Program-made: the position numbers and the translations under genes
Shown here: in pieces, positions 8,369 through 16,054 of the stretch
How positions within the stretch are numbered: the stretch's first letter is position 1
Layout: every line of letters starts with the position of its first letter
Assembly: GCF_030817195.1 (NCBI RefSeq)
Contig: NZ_JAUSYZ010000001.1
Coordinates: 4,278,001-4,342,000 of the forward strand
Direction of reading: 5' to 3'
DNA: 64,000 nt
From: Arthrobacter globiformis
GTDB taxonomy: Bacteria > Actinomycetota > Actinomycetes > Actinomycetales > Micrococcaceae
Notes under the pieces: generated by a model
Told to the model about the DNA's origin: nothing
The model's input: only the letters and a program-made list of their open reading frames with translations
Database searches by the model: none

Positions 8369-9559
8369 ATGGCCCGAACAGCCCCACTGTCCGAGCAAGA
8401 TCCGCTTCAAGAGCAAGCGCCCCGTCCGCTCACGCCGCGGTCGGCAGCCCGGCAGCCCGACCACAAACCGCCCCGGGAGCTCTGGTCCGACAGCCTGGGA
8501 AGGGTGGGAATCCGGTGCGCCCAGGTCCTGCTGGTCCTTGCCGTGGCGGCCGTGTCCGTGTACGGCCTCCTGCAGATCCGGCTGCTGGTCATTCCGGTCC
8601 TGATTGCCCTGATCCTCGCAGCCGCCATCGGGCCATTCGTCAACATGCTGCGGCGCCGGGGACTGCCCGGCGGGGCCGCCACCGCCGTGGCCTTCGTGGC
8701 CCTGCTGCTGCTCCTGGCCGGCGTCGGCACCCTGATCTATTTCTCCGTCCGCAGCCAGTGGGGCGACTTGGTGCAGCAGGCGTCCAAAGGGCTCGACGAA
8801 CTTGAGAACTTCCTCCTCTCCGGCCCGGTCCCCATCGACCGCGAGCAGCTGAACCAGGCCAGGGAAGGCGCCGTCCAGTTCGCCACAAGCAGCCAGGTCC
8901 GGTCAGGCGCCATCACCGGCCTATCGGCGGTGACGGAATTCCTGGCCGGGGCGAGCCTCATGGTGGTGATCCTGTTCTTCTTCCTCAAGGACGGCGCGAA
9001 GATCTGGAACTTCCTCCTGCGGCCCTTCTCCGGGGAGCGGGAAGCCAGGCTGCGGCGGGTGGGCAAGCGGACGCTGGAGGTCCTGGGCGGTTACGTCCGC
9101 GGCACGGCCATCGTGGCGCTGGTGGATACTGTGGCCATCGGCGCCGCGCTGCTGATCATGCAGGTGCCGCTGGCCATCCCGCTGGCCATCATCGTGTTCA
9201 TCGGGGCCTTTGTTCCCCTCGTCGGGGCCACCGTGGCCGGGATCCTCGCCGCCCTGGTGGCGCTCGTCGCCAACGGGCCAGTCGTGGCGCTGATCGTGGT
9301 GGCAGTGGTGATCGCGGTCAACCAGCTCGAAGGCGACTTGCTGCAGCCCATCGTCATGGGTAAGTCGCTGCAACTCCACGCCCTCGTCATCCTTATGGCC
9401 CTGGCTGCGGGCACCATCCTGGCAGGCATTATCGGCGCCGTCCTGTCCGTCCCCCTGGCGGCGGTGACGTGGGCGATCATCCAGGTGTGGACGGCCGAGG
9501 ACCCCCACATGCAGGACATGAACCCAGACCTGCCGCCGGCTGACAGCCAGCCGACCTAG
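8369..9559 (+). CDS. AI-2E family transporter (PerM/TqsA-like)
   Basis: A 396-residue membrane protein with the family layout: a charged cytoplasmic N-terminus of about 55 residues, paired TM helices (LIPVLIALILAAAIGPFV, then AVAFVALLLLLAGVGTLIYF), an extracellular or peripheral helical stretch, and a C-terminal TM bundle containing the family segment NQLEGDLLQPIVMGKSLQLH. Members export autoinducer-2-like molecules or exchange Na+ for H+; which applies here cannot be told. GAGGAG lies 6 bases before the ATG. It is transcribed alone and ends at a strong stem-loop shared with the convergent gene. Confidence 0.88.
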   Translation: MARTAPLSEQDPLQEQAPRPLTPRSAARQPDHKPPRELWSDSLGRVGIRCAQVLLVLAVAAVSVYGLLQIRLLVIPVLIALILAAAIGPFVNMLRRRGLPGGAATAVAFVALLLLLAGVGTLIYFSVRSQWGDLVQQASKGLDELENFLLSGPVPIDREQLNQAREGAVQFATSSQVRSGAITGLSAVTEFLAGASLMVVILFFFLKDGAKIWNFLLRPFSGEREARLRRVGKRTLEVLGGYVRGTAIVALVDTVAIGAALLIMQVPLAIPLAIIVFIGAFVPLVGATVAGILAALVALVANGPVVALIVVAVVIAVNQLEGDLLQPIVMGKSLQLHALVILMALAAGTILAGIIGAVLSVPLAAVTWAIIQVWTAEDPHMQDMNPDLPPADSQPT

Positions 9560-9590
9560 ACACCCGCCTCAACTGAGCTGAACCAAGCAT

Positions 9591-9626
9591 GACGGCGGCC
9601 GGGCACTTAGGTGCCCGGCCGCCGTC
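9591..9626. terminator. bidirectional stem-loop terminator
   Basis: A perfect 16-bp inverted repeat (9591-9606 with 9611-9626) around a TTAG loop sits between two converging genes and can serve both. Confidence 0.8.
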
Positions 9627-9653
9627 GTCCGCTATTGGGCTTTGAGGACGCCG

Positions 9654-10187
9654 TCAGCGCAGGCCCTTGAACACATTCTTGGGCCGCTGCATCTCGCCGT
9701 GCTTGGCGCCCAGGACGATGACCGAGGCGGCGAAGGCGGGGATGGTCCACTGCAGGGCCTTCAGCTGCTTCTGCGCCGACTGCAGCTTCTCCGAAGCGCC
9801 AGCCCGGGGTTCAGTGGCCCCCTCGCCGCCCTCCCCGGACAGCTTCTCAACCTTCTTCCCCAGCACGCCGGCGTACAAGGTGACCGCTGCCCCGGCCACC
9901 GTGACTGCCGTCTTGTAGATGGTGTCCCGGGCCACGCCATCCTGCTGGGCGATCCTGTCCTTGTTTTCCAGTGCGATGAACAGATCCGCCAGCAGGTGGG
10001 TTGCGAAGGCAGCCGTCTGCACTGGCGCCCACTTCATCCAGCCGCGACTCGAAAGGCGTGTGCGCTCAGCCGGATCCTTCGCCTCTGCGGCAGCTCCGTT
10101 GAGGCCGACCGCCCCCATCAGCGAGCCGCCAAACCAGGCTGCTGCCGTGAGGTCATGAACAGACCGAGCAATAAGATTTCCCGCCAT
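9654..10187 (-). CDS. small conserved membrane protein of unknown function
   Basis: A 177-residue protein with about four hydrophobic segments (DLTAAAWFGGSLMGAVGLNG near residue 11, AAFATHLLADLFIAL near 60, TVAGAAVTLYAGVLGKKV near 95, and IPAFAASVIVLGAKHG near 150) and an acidic, charged stretch in between. AGGAAGGAC stands directly before the ATG. I recognise it as the kind of short hypothetical membrane protein common in Arthrobacter-like genomes but can assign no function. It is divergently arranged with the next hypothetical gene across a region holding two palindromes, so the two may be co-regulated. Confidence 0.65.
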   Translation of the reverse strand: MAGNLIARSVHDLTAAAWFGGSLMGAVGLNGAAAEAKDPAERTRLSSRGWMKWAPVQTAAFATHLLADLFIALENKDRIAQQDGVARDTIYKTAVTVAGAAVTLYAGVLGKKVEKLSGEGGEGATEPRAGASEKLQSAQKQLKALQWTIPAFAASVIVLGAKHGEMQRPKNVFKGLR

Positions 10188-10288
10188 GATGTCCTTCCTA
10201 ATACGAGAGGTTCAATCCGGAACAGCGGCTGCCGCGGACCCTACGATCAGGAGCCTGCCAGCCGTACCAAAGACATGGTCCCCATATG

Positions 10289-10310
10289 GTAAGCACACTT
10301 ACTAACGTTA
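10289..10310. promoter_or_regulatory. palindromic operator pair in a divergent promoter region
   Basis: GTAAGCACACTTAC (10289-10302) is an inverted repeat of GTAAG/CTTAC and is directly followed by the palindrome TAACGTTA (10303-10310). The core TAAGCACACTTA recurs exactly, inverted, before glgX at 62852-62863, and TAACGTTA recurs before the MFS gene at 6266-6273. Confidence 0.45.
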
Positions 10311-10354
10311 CGATAGCCCGTAATATCAATGGTTCTGTGCGTAAAATCAACGCC

Positions 10355-10645
10355 ATGGGATCAACAGGAACACTGTTCGGCTGGGCATTCGGCGACTCCG
10401 AACGCGAGGACGACCGGGCATACGTAGACGGGCTGAAGCGCGAGGCGCTGGCCAACGCAACGCAGGCTGCCAAGAGCAAGGGCTTCGACGTCGAGGCTGG
10501 CTCGGAAGTATTCACCGTCCTCAGCGCGGGTGAAGCCCTCGTCGACATCGACACGGCACCCGACGACCTCGTGGTGCGCTGCACGGTGAAACTCGTGGGT
10601 GAGGGCTCGGAGCGCATCCACGCTGAAGGGCCGATGAACGGCTAA
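10355..10645 (+). CDS. hypothetical protein, 96 residues
   Basis: A small soluble protein starting MGSTGTLFGWAFGDSE, with no recognised domain. It has an alternating acidic/basic N-terminal helix and a C-terminal part predicted as beta strands (DLVVRCTVKLVGEG). The frame continues upstream to an ATG at 10286, but that stretch overlaps the palindromic operator region and reads as non-protein-like sequence, so the inner ATG is preferred; neither has a strong Shine-Dalgarno. The DUF1206 gene follows 27 bases later and may be co-transcribed. No function can be proposed. Confidence 0.5.
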   Translation: MGSTGTLFGWAFGDSEREDDRAYVDGLKREALANATQAAKSKGFDVEAGSEVFTVLSAGEALVDIDTAPDDLVVRCTVKLVGEGSERIHAEGPMNG

Positions 10646-10672
10646 AAGTACGGCGGCTAACCGGAGGACACG

Positions 10673-11497
10673 ACGGACAACGAATCGACGATCAGCGAGG
10701 CGGCCGACGCCGCGGAGGCTGTATCAAACACCAAGGCGCTCGACGTCGTCGCGCGTTCCGGCTTCGCTGTCATGGCCCTGCTGCACATCATCGTGGGCGC
10801 CATCGCGATTGCCTTGGCCTTCGGCCATCCAGGCGACGCCGAGCCCACCGGTGCCATCGAACAGCTGGCCGCCAATCCCTGGGGTCCCGCTGTCATGTGG
10901 GCCTGCCTGATCGGATGTGCCGGCCTCTCCCTCTGGCAGCTGAGTGAGGCCACCCTCCGGGCCCGCCGACTGCCGCGCAAGGAGCGGATTGGGAAGCTGA
11001 TTTCCTCCGGCTTCCTAGCGATCGCCTACGGCAGTGTCGGGCTCACTTTCGCCGGCTTCGCGGTGGGGCTGCGCGGCGACTCCGGCGAATCAACACGGGA
11101 CGTGAGCGCGGCCCTGCTCGGCAATCCCTTCGGCGGCGTGCTCCTCAGTGCCCTGGGCCTGACCGTCATCGGCGTGGGCATCTACTTCGTGGTAAAGGGT
11201 TTTCGGCGTGGGTTCAAGGAGGAACTCTTCCACTTCGACGGCACGCGCCGGGGCAAGATCATCGACTCCCTGGGTGTGACCGGACATGTGGCCAAAGGCA
11301 TCGCGCTGTTCCTCGCCGGCCTGCTCTTCGCCATCGCGGCCGCCAAGCACACGCCCGAAGAATCCACCGGCCTCGACGGCAGCCTGAAGGCCCTCCGCGA
11401 CCACGAGTACGGACCCTACCTGCTGTTTGCCATCGGCGCAGGCTTCATTTGCTACGGAATCTTCGCACTGGTCCGGTCAAAGTTCGGCAGGATGTAG
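10673..11497 (+). CDS. DUF1206 membrane protein, probable ACG start
   Basis: The protein has the DUF1206 pattern of three repeated pairs of TM helices (e.g. ARSGFAVMALLHIIVGAIAI, then ISSGFLAIAYGSVGLTFAGF, then VTGHVAKGIALFLAGLLFAI) and the closing GLDGSLKALRDHEYGPYLL. The first ATG in frame, at 10772, lies inside the first TM helix and would delete its start. Upstream in the same frame the coding signal continues to a perfect GGAGG at 10663-10667, five bases before ACG ACN-type codons (10673, reading T-D-N-E-S), and the next codon upstream is a stop. The most economical reading is a start codon changed from ATG to ACG. Function of the family is unknown; it is often near stress genes. It precedes the catalase-like fusion by 17 bases. 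Confidence 0.7.
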   Translation, partial: TDNESTISEAADAAEAVSNTKALDVVARSGFAVMALLHIIVGAIAIALAFGHPGDAEPTGAIEQLAANPWGPAVMWACLIGCAGLSLWQLSEATLRARRLPRKERIGKLISSGFLAIAYGSVGLTFAGFAVGLRGDSGESTRDVSAALLGNPFGGVLLSALGLTVIGVGIYFVVKGFRRGFKEELFHFDGTRRGKIIDSLGVTGHVAKGIALFLAGLLFAIAAAKHTPEESTGLDGSLKALRDHEYGPYLLFAIGAGFICYGIFALVRSKFGRM

Positions 11498-11514
11498 CCA
11501 TGGGAAGGAGACGC

Positions 11515-12864
11515 ATGACGGGACAATCCGGCAGTGGCACGGGTACTCAGGCAGAAGGGGCGACGGAGCGGGCAGCCGAGGTCGCCGGCCGCGGTTTTGC
11601 CGCGGTGTTCCGTGCCGTCAAGGCAGTGCGCCCCTTCCGCCCCATTCACCCGCGGGGTGTCAGCCTGGTTGGGGAACTGACTCTCACCGGTGCCGCGGGC
11701 CGCACAGCAGCAGGTCTCCCGGGGCCCAGCGGAATCTCCTGGCTCGACGACGCCGGGACGCGCCAGGTGCGCGGGCGGTTTTCCCGCTCGGTCGGGCTCC
11801 CTGGGTCGCTGCCGGACATTCTGGGCCTGGCGCTCCGGGTGGGTACAGGTGTTGGCGGCTCCGACGACGTCGCCGATATCCTGTTCGCCTCGACCGGCTG
11901 GGGCGTGCCGGCCCGGTTCATGCTGCTGCCCAAGCTGGATGCTGGCACAGCCAGGTTCACCACGCTGATGCCGTACAAGGGTGCCAACGGCCCCGTCCTG
12001 CTGGGGCTGCGCACATTGTCCCTGCCGGGGGGCGCCACGGGCAGGGCGGACACGGACGGAAATTTCAAGGAGTCGCTGGCCACCGGTGACTGGACCCTGG
12101 CGCTGTCGTACGCCACCCCGGCGGGCCGGTGGGTGCAGGCCGGCGTGCTGCACCTGAGGGCCGCTCCCGCCAGCGGGGGAACGGCTATTGGAGACAGGGC
12201 TGGCGGAGACACGGCTGGCGGAGACACGGCCATCCGCTTCGATCCCCTGAAGCATCCCCTGCCCGGTGCCGGGACATACCCCTGGGCCCGCCGGCTCCGG
12301 GAGCGCTCGTACCGTGCCGCGCGGCGCCCCGCTCCGCGCGTTTCCGGCGACCCGCATCCCGCCGGGCTCAAAGCTGCGGACTCCGCCAGCAGGCGTCAGG
12401 GTTCGGCCGACGAAAGGAACACCATGTCAACCGTCACACAGGTCTTCAATTCACCGGCCTCGGCAGTCTGGACCGTGATCGCCGACGGCTGGCTCTATTC
12501 CGGTTGGGTGGTAGGTGCCTCGAGGATCCGCTCCGTGGACGCGCGCTGGCCGGAGGTCGGCGCCCTGCTCCACCACTCGGTGGGCGCCTGGCCGCTGCTC
12601 ATCAACGATTCAACCAAGGTGACGGCGGCCGAACCGGGGCAGCGGCTGGAGCTGATTGCCCGCGGCTGGCCGATCGGCGAGGCCAAGGTGGCCATCACGC
12701 TCGAGGACCTGGGCGAGCAGTGCCGGGTCACGATGGCCGAGGACGCGGTCCGGGGCCCCGGCCTGGCAGTACCCAAGGCGCTGCGGGATCCGATCATCAC
12801 GGTGCGGAACCGGGAAACCCTGCAGCGCCTCGAGCTCATGGCCGCCGGCGGCGCGGGAGCTTAA
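11515..12864 (+). CDS. catalase-like-fold domain fused in frame to an SRPBCC domain
   Basis: The first ~280 residues, from MTGQSGSGTG, resemble the heme-free or degenerate catalase-fold proteins often mislabelled phosphodiesterase: HPRGVSLVGELTLTG, RGRFSRSVGLPGSLPDILGLALRV, and a final GAGTYPWARRLRERSYRAAR. Without any stop the frame continues through a charged linker into MSTVTQVFNSPASAVW (ATG at 12424), a complete SRPBCC/polyketide-cyclase-like domain of about 145 residues. AAAGGA sits 7 bases before that inner ATG, so it looks like a gene start in its own right. GGAAGGAG precedes the outer ATG at 11515. Either a stop codon was lost, creating a 449-residue fusion, or both products are made. 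Known SRPBCC proteins bind hydrophobic ligands; none can be named here. Confidence 0.65.
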   Translation: MTGQSGSGTGTQAEGATERAAEVAGRGFAAVFRAVKAVRPFRPIHPRGVSLVGELTLTGAAGRTAAGLPGPSGISWLDDAGTRQVRGRFSRSVGLPGSLPDILGLALRVGTGVGGSDDVADILFASTGWGVPARFMLLPKLDAGTARFTTLMPYKGANGPVLLGLRTLSLPGGATGRADTDGNFKESLATGDWTLALSYATPAGRWVQAGVLHLRAAPASGGTAIGDRAGGDTAGGDTAIRFDPLKHPLPGAGTYPWARRLRERSYRAARRPAPRVSGDPHPAGLKAADSASRRQGSADERNTMSTVTQVFNSPASAVWTVIADGWLYSGWVVGASRIRSVDARWPEVGALLHHSVGAWPLLINDSTKVTAAEPGQRLELIARGWPIGEAKVAITLEDLGEQCRVTMAEDAVRGPGLAVPKALRDPIITVRNRETLQRLELMAAGGAGA

Positions 12865-12867
12865 ACC

Positions 12868-12928
12868 AACGCGGGGTCACTTCCCGCCCAATCCAGTCGG
12901 ATTATTGGGCGGGAAATGACCCCGCGTT
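12868..12928. terminator. long inverted repeat between convergent genes
   Basis: Arms of 25 bp (12868-12892 and 12904-12928) match with one mismatch around an 11-base loop, followed by a T-rich stretch on the plus strand. It lies between the SRPBCC fusion and fprA and can terminate both. Confidence 0.75.
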
Positions 12929-12939
12929 TCTTTGAGAAG

Positions 12940-14406
12940 CTAGACGCTGGCGGCGATCCCGTCGCGGGAGATCGAGACCATGTCCTCGCGCGGCACCACC
13001 TTGATGCGCTCACGCACAACCTCAACGCCGTGCGAGCCGCCCGCAGCGGTGGCCTCGGCGCCCAGGGCGAGCTCGTGGGCGTCCAGGGCCAGCCAGCCTT
13101 CCCAGGTGGTGTATTCCACGCCGCGGCTTTCGAGCAGGTCGACGACGGCGCTGGCAGCGGGTGCCTCGGCAACCGGCAGGTTCTCGCGGTCTTCCAGCAG
13201 GAAGGTCACGGTCTCGAGGGCATCACCCTTGGTGTGGCCGATCAGGCCCACCGGTCCGCGCTTGATCCAGCCGGTGGCGTAGATGCCCGGGACGTGCTCG
13301 CCGGAGGCGTCCAGGACGCGGCCGCCGGCGTTCGGGATGACGCCCTTCTTGTGGTCGAACTCGATCTCCGGCAGGGCGGAACCAAAGTAACCGATGGCGC
13401 GGTAGACGGCCTGGACCGGGTAGTCGATGTACTCCCCGGTGCCGCGGGCGTTGCCCGTGCCGTCCAGCTCGGTGCGCTCAAACTTCATGCCGCTGACGCG
13501 CCCGGGGTTCTCGGCGTCGTCGTAAATTTCCACCGGGCTGTGCAGGAAGTGCAGGTGGAGGCGGCGGGAGGCCTTGAGCTCGGAGACATCCTCGGGCTGC
13601 TCGGCGATCCAGTTGGTGAGCGTTCCGACCATGGTCTTGGTCTGGTTGTTGCTCTGGATCTGGCGGTCGGATTCCTCGTCGAACTCGAAGTCCTCCGGGT
13701 ACAGGATGATGTCCACGTCCTTGGAGTGGGACAGCTCGCGCAGCTCCAGCGGGGTGAACTTCACCTGGGCGGGGCCGCGGCGGCCGAAGACGTGGACGTC
13801 GGTGACGGGCGATGCCTTCAGGCCGGCGTAGACGTTGTCCGGGATCTCGGAGACCAGGAGGTCGTCGGCGTGCTTGGAGAGGACGCGGGCCACGTCGAGG
13901 GCCACGTTGCCGTTGCCGATCACGGCGATTTCCTTGGCGTCCAGCGGCCATTCGCGGGAAACGTCCGGGTGTCCGTCGTACCAGGAGACGAAGTCGGCGC
14001 CGCCGAAGGATCCCTCGAGTTCGATGCCCGGGATGTTCAGGTCTGCATCCTTGATGGCACCGGTGGCGAAAATGACGGCGTCGTAGTGCGTGCGCAGGTC
14101 CTCGATGGAGAGGTCCGTGCCGTAGTCGACGTTGCCGAAGAAGCGGATGTCACCGCGGTCCAGGACCTTGTGCAGGGCGTTGACGATGCCCTTGATGCGC
14201 GGGTGGTCCGGGGCCACACCGTAGCGGATCAGGCCGTAGGGTGCCGGGTAACGGTCAAAGAGGTCGATGCTCACGGTCAGCTCGCCGCTCTTGACGGCCT
14301 CGCTCTTGGTGAGGATGTCCGCTGCGTAGACGCCGGCCGGGCCGGATCCGATGACGGCCACGCGCAACGGGCGGGCGGCGGTTCCTACGGTGGTGCTGGT
14401 TGACAC
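12940..14406 (-). CDS. fprA: ferredoxin/flavodoxin-NADP+ reductase FprA
   Basis: An adrenodoxin-reductase-type flavoprotein of 488 residues. The FAD-binding GSGPAG motif is near residue 20, APYGLIRYGVAPDHPRIKG marks the family, IGNGNVALDVAR is the NADP-binding Rossmann motif, and the C-terminal GIYATGWIKRGPVGLIGHTK is the usual FAD-proximal segment. It passes electrons between NADPH and ferredoxin in the cytoplasm. I chose the GTG at 14406 because AAAAGGA lies about 7 bases before it; an in-frame ATG 24 bases upstream has no such site. It heads the sulfur block and is the obvious electron source for the ferredoxin-type sulfite reductase encoded 9 kb away. It carries no copy of the sulfur promoter box. 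Confidence 0.93.
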   Translation of the reverse strand: MSTSTTVGTAARPLRVAVIGSGPAGVYAADILTKSEAVKSGELTVSIDLFDRYPAPYGLIRYGVAPDHPRIKGIVNALHKVLDRGDIRFFGNVDYGTDLSIEDLRTHYDAVIFATGAIKDADLNIPGIELEGSFGGADFVSWYDGHPDVSREWPLDAKEIAVIGNGNVALDVARVLSKHADDLLVSEIPDNVYAGLKASPVTDVHVFGRRGPAQVKFTPLELRELSHSKDVDIILYPEDFEFDEESDRQIQSNNQTKTMVGTLTNWIAEQPEDVSELKASRRLHLHFLHSPVEIYDDAENPGRVSGMKFERTELDGTGNARGTGEYIDYPVQAVYRAIGYFGSALPEIEFDHKKGVIPNAGGRVLDASGEHVPGIYATGWIKRGPVGLIGHTKGDALETVTFLLEDRENLPVAEAPAASAVVDLLESRGVEYTTWEGWLALDAHELALGAEATAAGGSHGVEVVRERIKVVPREDMVSISRDGIAASV

Positions 14407-14493
14407 GGCTGTGTTCCTTTTCTTCTGCATCGGTTGCTCCGTAGACGCCCTTTTGAACCTTCATAAGGGCAGTTATGGAGCAATCGATGGGTT

Positions 14494-15780
14494 TCAGGGG
14501 GTGAGAACGCGGGTGGTGCTGGTGCGGGGCTTGTTGGGGCTGGTGGTGCTGTAGTCGGCGGTTTTGAAGTGCGGCGGCGCGAAGGGGCTGACGCGGACAA
14601 CGTCACCGATGACGATCACTGCAGGATTGGCGACGCCGGCGGCCTCGGCCTGGTCGGCGATGGTGCCGAGGGTGCCGATCGTGACGCGCTGGTCCGGCAG
14701 GTAGCCGTTTTCCACAATACCAACTGGTGTGTCACCGGGCAGCCCGGCTCTGCCGAGGGCGGACGCGGATTCGCGCAGCTGGCCGACGCCCATGAGGAGC
14801 ACCACAGTGTGGTCGGCGCGGGCCGGGACCTCGGAGAGTTCCTCGTGGCCGGTGACCACGCTGAAGCCCTTCGCCAGGCCGCGGTGCGTGACCGGGATGC
14901 CGGCGGCTGCGGGGACGGAGATCGCGGATGTCACACCGGAAACCACTTCCACCTCGACGCCGTGCTGGCGGCAGAATTCTGCTTCCTCGCCGCCGCGGCC
15001 CAGGACGTAAGGGTCCCCGCCCTTGAGGCGCACCACGCGGTGGCCCTGGAGCGCCTCCTCGACGAGGATCCGGTTGATTTCGGCCTGCGGCACCGGGTGG
15101 TGGCCGGGGGTCTTGCCTACCTCGATGACGCGAACGTCCGGCGCAAGTTCGTTAAGCAGCTCACGCGGGCCCAGGCGGTCAGCAACGACGACGTCCGCCT
15201 GGCCGAGCAGCCGGCGGCCGCGAACGGTGATGAGGCCGGTGTCGCCGGGGCCGCCACCGACCAAGGCTACCGATCCCCGGTGGGCACTGTCCTTCGAAAT
15301 ACGGCGGCGGCGCAGCGGAAGGTCACCGGATTCCAGGGCGGTGGCAACGGCGTCGCGCAGGGCCATGGCACGGCGCGGGTCTCCCCCGGCGTTGACGGCG
15401 ATCTTGACGTCGTCCACCACGGCAACGGCGGGCGTCCACGCGGCGGAGGACTCATGGTCGGAGGCGTTGACGCACCAGACGCGCTGCTCCTCGGCGTCGG
15501 AAGCTACCGCGGTGTCAACGGCGGGATCGCCGGTGGCGGTCTGAACGAACCAGACGCCGTCGACGTCGTCGGACCGGTAGGTGCGGGGCTCCCAGGTGAG
15601 AAGGCCGGCGTCGGCGAGTTCGCGGAGCGCGGCTGTGGCCTCGGGGGCAACCACGGTGACGCGGGCACCGGCGTCGAGCAGGCCCTTCGCGCGCCGCGCC
15701 GCAACGCGCCCGCCGCCCACCACCAGCACGGGGCGGCCGAGGAGGCGCAGCGCCGTGGGGTAAATGTCCTGAATTGCCAT
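14494..15780 (-). CDS. cysG: siroheme synthase: precorrin-2 dehydrogenase/uroporphyrinogen-III C-methyltransferase
   Basis: Residues 1-150 form the NAD-dependent precorrin-2 dehydrogenase/ferrochelatase domain (RPVLVVGGGRVAARRAKGLL at the Rossmann loop). Residues about 165-410 are the SAM-dependent uroporphyrinogen-III methyltransferase (VALVGGGPGDTGLITVRG, then VRLKGGDPYVLGRGGEE, then VVSGVTSAISVPAAAGIPVTHRG). Together they convert uroporphyrinogen III towards siroheme, the cofactor of the sulfite reductase in this window. A separate chelatase gene (25442-26233) may do the metal insertion. The ATG is the first base of a predicted leaderless transcript: a -10-like TACCGT ends six bases upstream, and the shared 48-bp sulfur box lies directly beyond the -35. 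A Ser/Thr-rich tail of 30 residues is not part of the domain. Confidence 0.92.
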   Translation of the reverse strand: MAIQDIYPTALRLLGRPVLVVGGGRVAARRAKGLLDAGARVTVVAPEATAALRELADAGLLTWEPRTYRSDDVDGVWFVQTATGDPAVDTAVASDAEEQRVWCVNASDHESSAAWTPAVAVVDDVKIAVNAGGDPRRAMALRDAVATALESGDLPLRRRRISKDSAHRGSVALVGGGPGDTGLITVRGRRLLGQADVVVADRLGPRELLNELAPDVRVIEVGKTPGHHPVPQAEINRILVEEALQGHRVVRLKGGDPYVLGRGGEEAEFCRQHGVEVEVVSGVTSAISVPAAAGIPVTHRGLAKGFSVVTGHEELSEVPARADHTVVLLMGVGQLRESASALGRAGLPGDTPVGIVENGYLPDQRVTIGTLGTIADQAEAAGVANPAVIVIGDVVRVSPFAPPHFKTADYSTTSPNKPRTSTTRVLTP

Positions 15781-15861
15781 GGATCAACGGTAGGGCTGTG
15801 TTACGGGCCCGGCCAACGGCGCGGAAACACCAGTTCACGCAAGGTAACGCTGCGTCACATT
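15781..15861 (-). promoter_or_regulatory. cysG promoter with sulfur box (leaderless)
   Basis: On the minus strand the order is the 48-bp box (15861 down to 15814), TTGGCC as -35 (its TTG being the box edge), an 18-bp spacer, TACCGT as -10, six bases, then the cysG ATG. The box is 38/48 identical to that before ssuA and also matches that before sir, with identical spacing to the ATG. Confidence 0.75.
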
Positions 15862-15883
15862 GGAGCTGGTCGCTGGACGGACG

Positions 15884-15960
15884 CCGTCGTGGGGCACTTT
15901 GGCGGGATATGGGCCTGAATCCGGCCAATCCTCGGCGTGTCCCGGGTCAATGCGCCCCAG
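15884..15960. repeat. dispersed ~80-bp inverted-repeat element, copy 1
   Basis: It begins CCGTCGTGGGGCACTTTGGC and holds a degraded mirror half (CCTCGGCGTGTCCCGGGTCA...GCCCCA). Related copies lie at 27441-27519 and 28471-28554, all intergenic. Confidence 0.6.
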
Positions 15961-16000
15961 TTTGGTCGCCGAACAGGCGTCCAAGGCAGGCCGGGCAGCA

Positions 16001-16035
16001 GAAAGCCCGACGGCGGGGGTCGCCGTCGGGCTTTC
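16001..16035 (-). terminator. terminator of the ssu operon
   Basis: A perfect 15-bp stem (16001-16015 with 16021-16035) and 5-base loop lies 20 bases after the ssuC stop; the minus strand continues into CTTTCT. Confidence 0.85.
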
Positions 16036-16054
16036 ACCTTCAGTCTGGAGGTGC

